NCBI RefSeq assembly: GCF_965363235.1
Contig: NC_134851.1
Span: 50,472,833 to 50,536,832 of the forward strand
Length of the DNA: 64,000 nt
Source of the DNA: Mytilus galloprovincialis
Taxonomy: Eukaryota; Mollusca; Bivalvia; Mytilida; Mytilidae
Direction of reading: 5' to 3'
Shown here: positions 36,901 to 47,500 of the stretch, in pieces
Numbering within the stretch: the first letter of the stretch is position 1
Layout of the letters: every line of letters starts with the position of its first letter
Notes under the pieces: model-generated
Database searches by the model: none
What the model saw: the letters and a program-made list of their open reading frames with translations, nothing else
What the model was told of the DNA's origin: nothing
Program-made: the position numbers and the translations under genes

Positions 36901-38113
36901 CAGTGACGCTCGAATCCAAAAAAGTAAAAACAGATGCCTGAATAAGATAACAAGATCCAACTAGTATAACAGGTTAGTAATCACATATCTGTGTAACAAA
37001 TGCCTGAAAAGGATAACAATTTAACCTAATATAACAGGCTAGTAATCACATATCAGTGTAACAGATTCCTGAATATGACAACAAGATCCCAAACTAATAT
37101 AACAGGTTAGTAATCACAAATCAGTTTAACAGATGTCTCAATAAGAGGAAAACTATCAAAACTAATATAACAGGTTAGTAATCACAAATCAGTGTAACAG
37201 ATACCTCAATAGGATAAGAAGAACCCAAACTAATATAACAGGTTAGTAATCACAAATAATTTTAACAGATGCCTGAATAAGATAACAACTAATCAAAAAC
37301 TAATATACCATGTTATTAATCATAGATAAGTTTAACAGATGCTTCAATAAGATCACAACTATCAAAACTAATTTAACACGAACAAGAGAGGAAGATTCCA
37401 ATAAGACCACTACAACATTGATAATTTTCACTCACAATTATAAATTAAAAATGATAACACCAAGTTGTGAACATCATCAATATAAAAAACTTTGTAAATG
37501 TGATATGATTGCCAAATGGGGCAGTTTTCAAAAAAAAGACCAGAGGAAAAATATAGGTATCCATTCGACCTTCAACGTTGACAAAACTCATACTAAAGAG
37601 CAAAATATAATCAAATCATTGGCCCTAATTTGACAAAATGTGAAGCAATTCAAGATAAAACCAATGGTCTCAATTATACTACAACATTAAAATTTAAATA
37701 AAAGATGTGTACCAACCAACAACAACCACTGGATTACAGGCTCCGGGCTTGGCATTTTGAATTTAGATAGAGGTGTAGGACAATGCATATTAAAGTCAGT
37801 TCAGTTCTATATATTAGTCCACGAACATAACTGACAAACTTGCGAGTGAAAGAGTGTGAATTGATGTACTAGCGATATGAAATAGCAGACCTTTAATGGC
37901 TCCAAGATTGTATTCCTTCGTCTTATCAACATCTTATACATTTCAGTGTATTCAAGAGAGTGTTCTGCAGCTACTGTCGATGGTTGTAATACAATATCAA
38001 CACAAGAAGAACAATGCTTCTGCAATACAGATCTTTGTAACAAATCGTCTACCATGACTGTAACTATAGCAACAGTTATTATTAATTCCATGTTATTTTT
38101 TATTTTGAAATAA
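33980..38113 (+). CDS. Small GPI-anchored LU (Ly6/quiver-like) protein 2
   Basis: Three exons: 33980-34046, 36194-36337, 37947-38113, with split codons A|GT and G|TG as in gene 1. The product is 125 residues: signal peptide MDVLSVLCIYCFLF..., then IRCYECTS, ten cysteines, an NIT glycosylation site at the end of exon 2, CFCNTDLCN, and a hydrophobic C-terminal segment ending MLFFILK that fits a GPI-anchor signal. The cysteine pattern is identical to gene 1, so both are probably folded, surface-anchored proteins; ligand unknown. Intron 1 carries a hammerhead motif (34778-34821) and an element shared with gene 1. Intron 2 starts with a long tandem array of the exon-2 end and its splice donor. A strong AATAAA follows the stop. 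Confidence 0.9.
34190..34285. mobile_element. Short TIR element 'attgtcctaata'
   Basis: attgtcctaata near 34194 and its complement tattaggacaat near 34272-34283 enclose under 100 bp of AT-rich DNA. A tiny MITE or solo hairpin in intron 1 of LU gene 2. Confidence 0.5.
34660..34860 (+). mobile_element. SINE-like repeat bearing a hammerhead motif
   Basis: The 5' part reads 'ttagctgtatttggcaaca', 'caatgctcttcaactttg' and 'tttatttggctttt'. The 3' part is the ribozyme-like block and 'cctggtatctatgatgag'. This is a common mussel repeat; the copies at 36825-36925 and 46290-46385 keep only the 3' part. Confidence 0.65.
34778..34821 (+). ncRNA. Type I hammerhead ribozyme motif, core intact
   Basis: Core CTGATGA at 34784-34790. 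Stem II gtc/gac (34791-34793, 34801-34803) closes a ttttgta loop. GAAA is at 34804-34807. A minimal stem III of two pairs has a TCGC loop, and the predicted cleavage site is GTC at 34813-34815. Stem I pairs gcgtca (34778-34783) with tggcgt (34816-34821), six pairs with two G-U. Minimal-stem-III hammerheads are known from Penelope-like elements and animal retrozymes. Self-cleavage is predicted, not shown. It is on the sense strand of LU gene 2 intron 1. Confidence 0.75.
35220..35335 (+). repeat. Fragment of the 27629-28338 element family
   Basis: Reads 'tgctgtgtatctgtt', 'tcctcttatatttgatgcg', 'gtaacccggatttg', ending in a T run directly before the full copy at 35339. Confidence 0.6.
35339..36080 (+). 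mobile_element. Interspersed element in LU gene 2 intron 1
   Basis: Second copy of the 27629-28338 element, same orientation and same termini. It has one extra 'attatatgtcattatgttat' unit. It ends about 110 bp before the exon 2 acceptor. Confidence 0.75.
36270..37385 (+). repeat. Tandem array of exon-2 end plus splice donor (LU gene 2)
   Basis: The last part of exon 2 (gtgtaacagatgcctgaaaa...aatataacag) with the donor and start of intron 2 (gttagtaatcacatat) repeats about 15 more times. Donor-like cag|gttag junctions follow the real one (36337) at 36405, 36477, 36542, 36607, 36672, 36737, 36802, 36972, 37037, 37105, 37173 and 37241, then decay. Spacing is 65, 68 or 72 bp. A repeat fragment (36825-36925) is inserted in the array. 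Confidence 0.9.
36825..36925 (-). repeat. Hammerhead-bearing repeat fragment, degenerate
   Basis: Reverse-strand copy of the 3' part of the 34660-34860 repeat. CTGATGA and GAAA are kept, but stem III/cleavage-site spacing is altered (acgcgtctctgg) and stem II has a G-U closing pair, so I do not predict activity. It is antisense to the gene. Confidence 0.6.
37495..37770 (+). repeat. Diverged 'gccaatgagacaac' repeat copy
   Basis: Traces: tgtgatatgattgccaaatg, 'cgaccttcaacgttgac', 'aaaaccaatggtctcaatta', 'acaacaaccactgga'. Lies in LU gene 2 intron 2. Confidence 0.5.
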
Positions 38114-38779
38114 AATAAAATTTTAATTCAGACATATATATTATATGTCTGATTGATTGTACATGTATCATTCCATCTTGTTTATACAGATTTGGTATTG
38201 AAATATTATTTAAAACATTTTGTCACTCGGTGAGTTTTGTTGAGATTTATGTGGATGGAAGGGTGAACAAACATATATAGCAACATTATACATAAAGTTA
38301 TAAGAATTTGATAACTTTTATTAATTAACAAGACAAGGTGCCTAGTAGTGATGTTTCATGTCCCAATACAACACACTATCCAAGACTACGAATTCTCTCC
38401 ATAACAGGCTACTTAACAATGGATAGAAATTATAAGATAAAGCACATGAAAAATTTATTATCCCGTCATACTTTGAACCACACTATTATTTTATTTATTA
38501 TTATTACTTTTACTGTTAAGTCTGTATTTATTATATCCATTTTACGTGACTGTATTTATGTATCCCGTCATACTTTGAACGACAAAATTATTTCATGTCT
38601 ACCTGTGCGAATTTCATACGCGCAATGTTACACCACTACTTAAAACCCTCCATCCTTTATGGGGGCATTTTACACAGATTAATAAAATCGTATAATATAA
38701 GCAAAATGAGGATGTTAAATTTGATGTATGCTTTTTGTGCTTCTTCGTTACATTTGTTGTTTTTATAGTGATTAAGATG

Positions 38780-39095
38780 ATAACACAATGATGACTGTTG
38801 TACCCCTATTTTTGACATTTTTACCTATTGTGTCTGTTTGTTTTGTTCACGCATCGGTGACAATATAATGGAATTTGATGCGACTGTTATACAAGTGAGA
38901 GGTTTAGCTAGCTATAAAACCAGGTTCAATCCACCATTTTCTACATTTGAAAATAACTGTACCAAGTCAGGAATATGACAGTTCTTGTCCATTCGTTTTT
39001 GATGCGTTTTGTTATTTGATTTTGCCATGTGATTATGGACTTTCCGAATTGATTTTCCTCTGAGTTCAGTATTTTTGTGATTTTCCTTTTTCCAT
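38780..39095 (+). repeat. 'gtcaggaatatgacagtt' interspersed repeat, plus copy
   Basis: Has 'tttgacatttttacctattg', 'aaccaggttcaatccaccat' and 'ctctgagttcagtattttt'. The same element lies in reverse at 54540-54840. It shares motifs with the 27629-28338 family. Class unresolved. Confidence 0.65.
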
Positions 39096-39099
39096 CTAT

Positions 39100-42000
39100 C
39101 TATCATCTCCTGGTTATAGCACCAACATGTATTTATTAGGACTGAATGTTCCTTTTTTGTATGAGTATTTATCCTACACACAATTTAAGTGAATAGTGTG
39201 AAAGCTTTGTTCAATAGTGTTGTTGTGGTGGACCATGTCCAGTTATTGCAGTCATTTATTTATATGCTCTTTAACGTTACATAATTATGGATTTCAGAAC
39301 TTTTTGACACAAGAATACCCAATGACAGTGATTCAGCTAAATGTGTTTTGTACAGATAATCTTATCAATTGTTGTTTTTTCACATATAAAGGAAGAACAG
39401 GGTATAACGACTGTACAATGGCGTTAGGCAGCTAATATTCATTGTACCTTTTTCACTCCTTAGGGCAAAATCCAAAAATTATTCACTTCCTACAGAATTT
39501 TAATTTTCGGTTAATTATAGTCTCATTGTTCAAGCAATAGCTACAACATTTGCCAGAATTGCAGTTTTTATTCATTTAAAATCGGATAGAGGTCCACAAT
39601 AACAGTACAATTTTGTTAGAACCCCACACTGCAATCATGAATCTATCACAATGAATATTTTAGTATAGATCGGAAGAGTTTTTGAAAATGGCCCTTGCAT
39701 GAAATGAATGAATGGGAAGTTGACCCTTCCTCTTAAAGTTAATTGTTGAAGGCCATAACATACATTGACTCCAATATGTCTTTGGGTTAATGCATCATTA
39801 ACCAATATCCCACATTACCTTTTAAACATTCAATTAAGGAAAATTATTCTAACAGAAACAGCACATTTTTTCTTACATATTGGAAATCATATCTTATTGA
39901 GACCTAGCTGCTGATCTTAGCTCTAATAATCTTTATAGTATTTATTGACAACTGTCAGTCTGCAAACTGTCAAAAAATAACATATGGACAGTATAAGCTA
40001 CGATTCCATAGGACCTAACTTGGTTTCATTATTAAATTAAAATAAGGAAATGTGGTATAATTGCCAACAAAAAACTTTCCTTAAATCAGAACAATAACGA
40101 AGGATAAGTCAATTTCAATTCTCCATATAACTTTCAATGATAAGCTTAACCCAAAAAGAATGGCCAGGCACCTGCGTAGCAAAAAGTGAAACAACTCAAA
40201 AGGAACAAAAATACTGATGGAAGATGCCCACCAATGAAAATTAAGTTGGTTGAGAAAGGATAAATATTTATTGTAAAATTAAAAGAACAATTCAAATACA
40301 AATGAAATAGTTTATACAGAATGATTAACATACAACAAGAGATAAATAAAAACAGCAACAATATCATTAATTTCTAATTGTAAAATTGCACAACATTCAA
40401 TTCTAAAAAAATTACAATCCGTTTCACTATATTATCTTAAAAATGGTTACTTTGTCTACAAAATTTTTTAAACATCCAATAACTAAAATCAGTATTAACA
40501 CTTTACTGATAGTTCATCTGACAAAAAAACACAAAGAATGTAACATGACTATGAAGAAGATTTCCTTTCTCTTTTGTAATTTGTTGATTGATACCCTTCT
40601 TTCCTTGATAGAAACTTGAGTTTTTGTTCATAAGTTGCTTGAAAGACAATGCTGTTCTATTGTAATAATTAATCAGCTGATTTATTTTCTATCAATATTT
40701 ACACTTTTTATCACTCTTCTAGTCATATCAAATATTATAAATTTTGAACGAAATATAGTCAATGTCTACAAACTTTTCAAAATATTCATGTAGGATCTGT
40801 ATCTCCTAAAATGCTAAATATCTGATATACCAATAGTTTACATCCAATTGAATGCATGTTTTGAGGTTTTCAGTTTATATAATGGAAGATTTTAAAAGAC
40901 AGCTCAACATCAGTAATCTGTCTTTGAATAAGAAAGTTGGCACGTCTTTGATATTTATTTGGCTGTCTGATACTTATACTGATTTTAATTTTGCTGTAAT
41001 AATGTCATCATAAGTAGTTAAAATACAACCTCAGAGCTGAATTAAAGAAATCTGGATTAAACATTTGTTGAGAATCTAATGAGATGTAACAATATACATT
41101 ATAAAAAAAATAATCTAAGAGAAATACAACTTTCCCTGATATTATCAGAATTAAAAAAAATGCCATACAAAAAGTATCAGTGTTAACCTTTTTCAGAAAT
41201 AGGCACTGGAGTTTAGGTTACCGTAATAAGTTTTTCTATCAAAGAATAAAAAAAAACAAAATCTTAAAATACACTTCACTCTCTAATATACCATTATAAT
41301 TTTAAGAGATAGAATCATGTCATGGCAAAGGGTTAAACAAAAATTTCTTCTAATGGAAGACCAATTCATTAAATAAAGAAAGAACCATCTTTGGAAATAA
41401 CAAGAGTCTCAGGTCTATAATTCTTCTCTGGCATATAATTCCTCTTCCCATAAAGAAAAATATATACATTTTATTAATGCATCTATAAAAGACTATAGAA
41501 TAAAAGGAAAACATACAACCAGTGGAGTCTGTTAATGAGAAAAAAACGTTTAAATGCTTTAAAAGGAGATTAAGTGGGGTAAAAATGATTTTAGCTGTAA
41601 TTTATGTACACCGTTAACAAGCACTTTTTACAGAATTTTCAGTGAATTTCTTCTGTAAATTACAAATATAAAAAAAGAATAAGATATATCTGAATATTTC
41701 AACATGCTTTGCTATCAAATGCAGTATATACTTTAAAAGCTTAATATAAATTTAATAATACATGTATATAAATATATTAATTAAAATTTGTTAAAAATAT
41801 ACACTTTTACCAGAAAAAAACTTCACAAAATCACAATAACAGAAGCTTTGTAAATATGCAATTAACAAAAACAAATATTCTCCCCATAGCATAAATTTCA
41901 CATACAGGGGGTCTTGAAAGGGATTCAGTAAGTATTTGAAAAATGCCTGTAGTCACTCAACTGATCATGCTAAGAAAGTTTATTACATTGGTATGTGTAG

Positions 42001-44570
42001 GAGCTAGACAAGTGCTTTTAAAATGACCACTAAATTAACCCACTTGTACTAGTTTAAATGTGTGTAATTCTAACTCAGCAATGAAATCAAGGTGCATCAC
42101 ATAAAAATTCAAAAATGATTTTAAAGCAATTCGAATACTCTCCAATTTGTTTCAAAGAATTTCACATTATATCCAAATAGTTTCAATAGTTTCACAGATA
42201 GCACTACAATGTTATAATCTATATTGATTGTTTCACGTCTTGTCTGAGCTAGGTGTCTTTTCAACATTTAATTTTACAGCAGTTTCCTTGTATAAGGTGT
42301 TCTTAGTTACAAAAATAAGTATTTATAATATACATATAAAATTACTGAATAATAGTCAACAATAAATCTTACTAGTATATATATATATGCCTAGTCCAAA
42401 TAACAATTAATGGTTTACTTCCTAATACATCACTTTTAGAGTTCTAACACATAGCATGCAATGTTGTTTCTTCACTTATTCATACATAAAATTTAAGAGA
42501 TTGTTGTGAAAGGAAAGTGACCATTAAGATTTTTTTACCTTAGATTTAAAAGTAAATTGCAGTAATATTCAATGCAAAAACAGTTGAAGACTTTTATCTG
42601 CAGAGCCTGTCTTGTAACAGACCATAGAAACTTAAAAAAAGATATATTGTGGATATGTATTCAAATGCATTACTTTGTTACTCCTCTAAAATAACATCAT
42701 GAAAGTGCACAACATACAATAATGCCACATTTTTCAGGGTTTTGTTTAATTTCAACAAATGCAATTTTAAAAGATAACATCATATTTCAATTCTATTGAT
42801 TTCAAATCAATTTTAGAGATAGGCAATAAGTAAAAAATTATATATATATATATCACATAAAAACAAAAATATCTATGGTATTCAGATTAATTTATTAATA
42901 GTTGTTTACTTAATACGCGGAAAAAAAAACCATGCAAAAAAACAAACCCATTTCACTTTAATTGCACAATTAAGTTTAACACTTAATTCTGGCCCAAATA
43001 AGGCCTGTTCTATAGAGAAAAGAGATATCATAAATTTAATATAGTATAATATTGCTCATTCCTAATAAACTAATTTTCAACTTTGTAGCAAATTTAAATA
43101 TTTTCGAAATAGAAAATTATACATAAACTCAATTTGTTAAGAATTCTAAAACTAAAAAAATGCAAAGTTTTTCCACAAACAACCACCCAATTATATTATC
43201 ACATTAATTTTTGAAAAAGCTGACATATGAGTTGATCCTTTAAGTAAGCATAAAAGACAATCATTTGTATCCAAAAAGTGAATGAAGCAATGAAAATAAA
43301 CATCTCCTTGTTGAAACAACCAGTGAAACAAAATAAATGAGGCCAATGCTACCTGATTAAAACATGCAAAAACAATAACAACCCTCAAAAACATTAAAAA
43401 ACAATTTTAAGAATAAAATATTCTGTGTATGAAAAATGGACTAGTAATAAATAACTAGATACTACACTTATAACTATATACTAAACAGAAAACTTTGTGC
43501 ATTGCATAATGATATATTAAGTACAAATAAATAATGGATGTGGGTTTGCGTTAATACAGGATCCATTTTTTTATTCAATAACTAAGAAAATAACAAAATT
43601 AATATAAGATTTTTCTCAATAATCACACACTTGACCAATATGTTTGCAAATCACTTTATGGCACAACTGTATCTTGAGACACAACATAAAATTAAGTATA
43701 TTTTAGGTGGAAAATCTTGACAACACTATCTGACTTAGTCATACTCAACATACCCTTAAAATAATCATGATTTTGAAGGGAAAAAAAATGAACACACATG
43801 TATAAAAAGAAAATCACACTTTTACTGTATGGTATTTGTGACTGTTTGAAGTTTATTTGTGACTGTTTGGAGTTTATTTTGTGACTGTTTGAAGTTTATT
43901 TGTGACATTTACAAAGTGTTCTCTTAAAGCATTAATCATGTTATAAAATGAGGTCAGGGTCATAGAATATGTAGACCATATCTATTTTTATTTTATATCA
44001 ATAAATTAAAAAAATCTTATTTTTCAAATAATAAAGTTTTGTATTATTAGAGAGTATAATCATACCTTGCCATGGATATACAAATCATTTCTACTCATAA
44101 TAACCAAACCAGACAGAAATGGTGGAAAAACTCAACAAATCTTTCTTAGCATCACACAAATAGGATTTGCATTTCAAGACAGCTAATAATTATTCATTTT
44201 TTTAAATAAAAAATGTATAGTCAACATCTAAGTGGAGGTAACTCCAACCCATACTCTTTTCATAAACAGTATATATAGTCTTTACTAAGCATCATGAATT
44301 TATAGTCTTTTTCTATTACTCATAAAATAAAGAAAATATCTGTCACAAAACTATATGATTACCAGTAATCTAAAAGAACCTTTCATGATAAAAGCATGCA
44401 AAATAAGGACTTTGCTAAGTGATTTCAAAATCTTTAGACTTTTCTTACCTTTATGTTCTTAAAAAATACAAAGAAAATACATAAGGCATCAGCTAAATAA
44501 ATGTGAAGGTTTTAAATTTACACAAAAAGCTTTTTTAAGCATTCAGCACTATCTAAACAGTCTATGGTTA
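39100..44570. other. Gene-free AT-rich region, possible 3' UTR of the 44.6-58 kb gene
   Basis: About 5.4 kb with only chance ORFs. Repeats seen are a diverged 'gccaatgagacaac' piece (40050-40140) and a three-unit 'tgtgactgtttgaagtttat' array (43838-43915). Many TTTATT strings give minus-strand AATAAA, for example 43575-43570, so a long 3' UTR is possible but undecided. Confidence 0.35.
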
Positions 44571-47500
44571 TTACTGTGGATAATTATTTCCTCCTGCTGG
44601 CGGTGGATATGCTGATCCTGCTGGCGGTGGATAGGCTGATCCTGCTGGCGGTGGATAGGCTGCATCACCTGGTGCTGATGGATAGGGTGCTACAAAGCCC
44701 CCTGCTGGAGTAGAAGATGGATAGGGTGCAGCGCCGCCTGGTGGGCCTGGGTATGGTGTTTCTCCTTCAGGTGCTGGTGGATAGCTGTAGGGCATGTCTG
44801 CAAAACAAAACAACTTAGTTAACAATATAACATTATCAAGTTCAGCAATATTAAAATTTCAATTCAAAAGAACGAAATATTCTTACAATATTAAATTTAT
44901 AACAACTGTACAAACAAAGTATACTGGGATCTACAACTCTGTAATATCTATAGGCAAACCATAGTAAGTCAAAGAGAGGGGAATTAATTTTAACTTTAGA
45001 ACTTTAATAACTCAGGCACTTCAAACCCTTTGACTCACTGAATATGTTCAATATAACTATCAACAGATGCTTTTTTAATTTCCTCAACAAAAACTCTTTG
45101 TGTAGTGGTATTTGACATGTTTCTATGATAAACAAGTGACTGAGCTTAACCATTTGTGTTGATTTAGAAAGTAGGGGAACATAGAACAAATGTGTAAAGA
45201 GTTACTCAAGACTATGGAGCTATTAAATGTGTTCTAAGTATTAAATTTTCAAAGAACTTATTGTGTTAAAAAAAGGATTTTTTACCACGAGGAGCCGCAT
45301 CACAAAAGGATACTCAGGGTTTGCTTATTTACGTAAAAAGTAATCTCACCCCAAAAATTTAACCACATATGTGAAAATGTCTCAGCTTCGAAACGAGCCA
45401 TCATCCATATCCAAGTTAATGATATGGACTGCAACAGAAGAAAACGTTATCATTACCGCCTATGGAGAAACAATTGCTAAAATTGACCCATCTGGATAAA
45501 TTTCTATGTTAGCTCTCATAGTTAAGCTTTGCTTTCTGGAGGTAAATATCCTTATGAAGGTTCTGTTTATATCATCAGATATCTTATAAGGACTAGAGTC
45601 AAGACTTACTACTGTCTGGTCCATATCCTGGAGCAGGGTTAATGTCATATGGCTGGTTACCTCCAGTGTTCACATCATCAGTTGGCATGGGGGGTTTGTA
45701 CATTGGATCTATAATAACAATAGTCTAAATTAGCATATGCATTTTTAACTGATATTTTAACAATGAAACTCATCTTTATTGAACATGTTATAACCAGTCT
45801 ATAATGTATCCCTTGTAATCCTGTCTATACTGAACACTTTGTTAACCTATCTATAGTGATACTTTTGTTAACATGCCTATAATGAACCAATTGTAATCTC
45901 CCTATACTGAACCTGTCTTTATAAATTAACCTTTTGCTTCTCATCTATATTGCAATCTGTACATCAGGGCATAAAATAAATCTCATCTGAACAAAATGTT
46001 TAGTCCATAAAAGTTTGTATTTACTGTACCTCATAAGATATTAATTATTAAGTAAATACCAGAATAAGGTTCAGCAGGATAGGGGTTGTTCATGGCATCT
46101 CCGTAACTTGGTGGATGAGGTGGAGGACCACCATTGGCTGATGGTTGAACTCCATATGGCATAGTTGTTGGCATTGGAGGTGATGAATAATCTGGCATTG
46201 GTTGTAATGGCTTGGCTGACTCATCTGAAAAATGTAAAAGTTTATCTTATAATAACTGGAAATTTGTATATACTGACAATTATGATTAATAATAAACTCA
46301 TCATAGATACCAGAACTAAATTTAGTATATACGCCAGACACGCGTTTCGTCTACAAAAGACTCATCAGTGACGCTCGAATTGATTGTTTGTCGGTACTAA
46401 ATACCCTAGTGGCACAAAATTGTAATATCTATAAAAAATAGATTATAATTCATACTTTTATGCTTACAAACTTATAAACTATCATTTTTTTCTTCAGCAT
46501 TTACTTGATCCAAAAATAGTTAACAAAATTGGAATAATACTTAGTCAACTTTGATATAAATAACTAAATCTCACAAATCCCTGATACATAATTTCCAAAA
46601 AGTCCAGTAATATACAGGACGTGGGAATACAATTAAGTTGGAAAAGAGAGTGGATGAGGATTGGAGGAAAAAATCCCATGATCTATCTGATATCATCATC
46701 ACCAAGGGTTGCAAAGGAGATTACAGGAACTTCTGATCATAAGACATATGTAAACAAGGTATGAAATTTTCATAAAGACTAGTTCCTGCAAATATTAAAA
46801 CCAGTTTAACATCCAAAAGTAAATATCGTCAAGAAAATATTTAACAGTATAAACATTTAAAAAAAGACACACTTTTACTAGTAATTGTTTCTGAAGCCAC
46901 ACTTATCAGTACAACTGATTTTAAAAGGTATACTGCATAAGCTACTATTTATTAGTAAAATCATAAAACTGCTTCCCTAAAAAGTGCTTTTATTGTTAAT
47001 ACATAATTTGTTTTAGCACTTTTCCAAAGCAAATAATTTATATATATGCAAATACAATGAATAGTGAAATAAAAGCTGGAAGCACAAAAGTACCCGGTAT
47101 ATATTTTGGGAAACAGGACATGTGAGGCAAATATCAGTGAATCATATGATAAGAAATACATTACCATGGGTTATCAGAAAATTGTTAAAAGTTTAAAACA
47201 AATTTCCTGTCTAATACAAACACCCTTTGTCTACACAGAACTCAATAGCAGCTTATGAAGATGACACTGAACTCAAAAGCAGCTTGATATAATGACTGAA
47301 CTCAAAAGCAGCATGTGATAATGACACTGAACTCAAAATCAGCCTATAAAATGACACTGAACTCAATAGCAGACTGATAATGACACTGAACTCAAAATCA
47401 GCTTGTGATAATGACACTGAACTCAAAATCAGACTAATAATGACACTGCACACAAAAACTGCATTGGATAATGACACGCAGCCTGTGATGATAACACTGA

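Larger units (their letters stand above)
25250..38470 (+). repeat. Tandem segmental duplication carrying two LU-domain genes
   Basis: Segment 1 (about 25250-31560) and segment 2 (about 32600-38470) match in 5' flank (cttggaact; 'tgactttgaacgt'), in all three exons, in intron 1 repeats, and in 3' flank (tatccaagat/tatccaagac; agaaattgtaagataaaaca/agaaattataagataaagca). The matching is patchy outside exons, so the duplication is not recent overall. Confidence 0.8.

Noticed and set aside
36866-36909. Third hammerhead copy as an active ribozyme
   Set aside because: Stem III and cleavage-site spacing are altered and stem II closes with G-U; kept only as a degenerate repeat.
38920-38940. tRNA-like B box (ggttcaatcc) suggesting a tRNA or tRNA-derived SINE head
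   Set aside because: No A box at the right distance and no cloverleaf.
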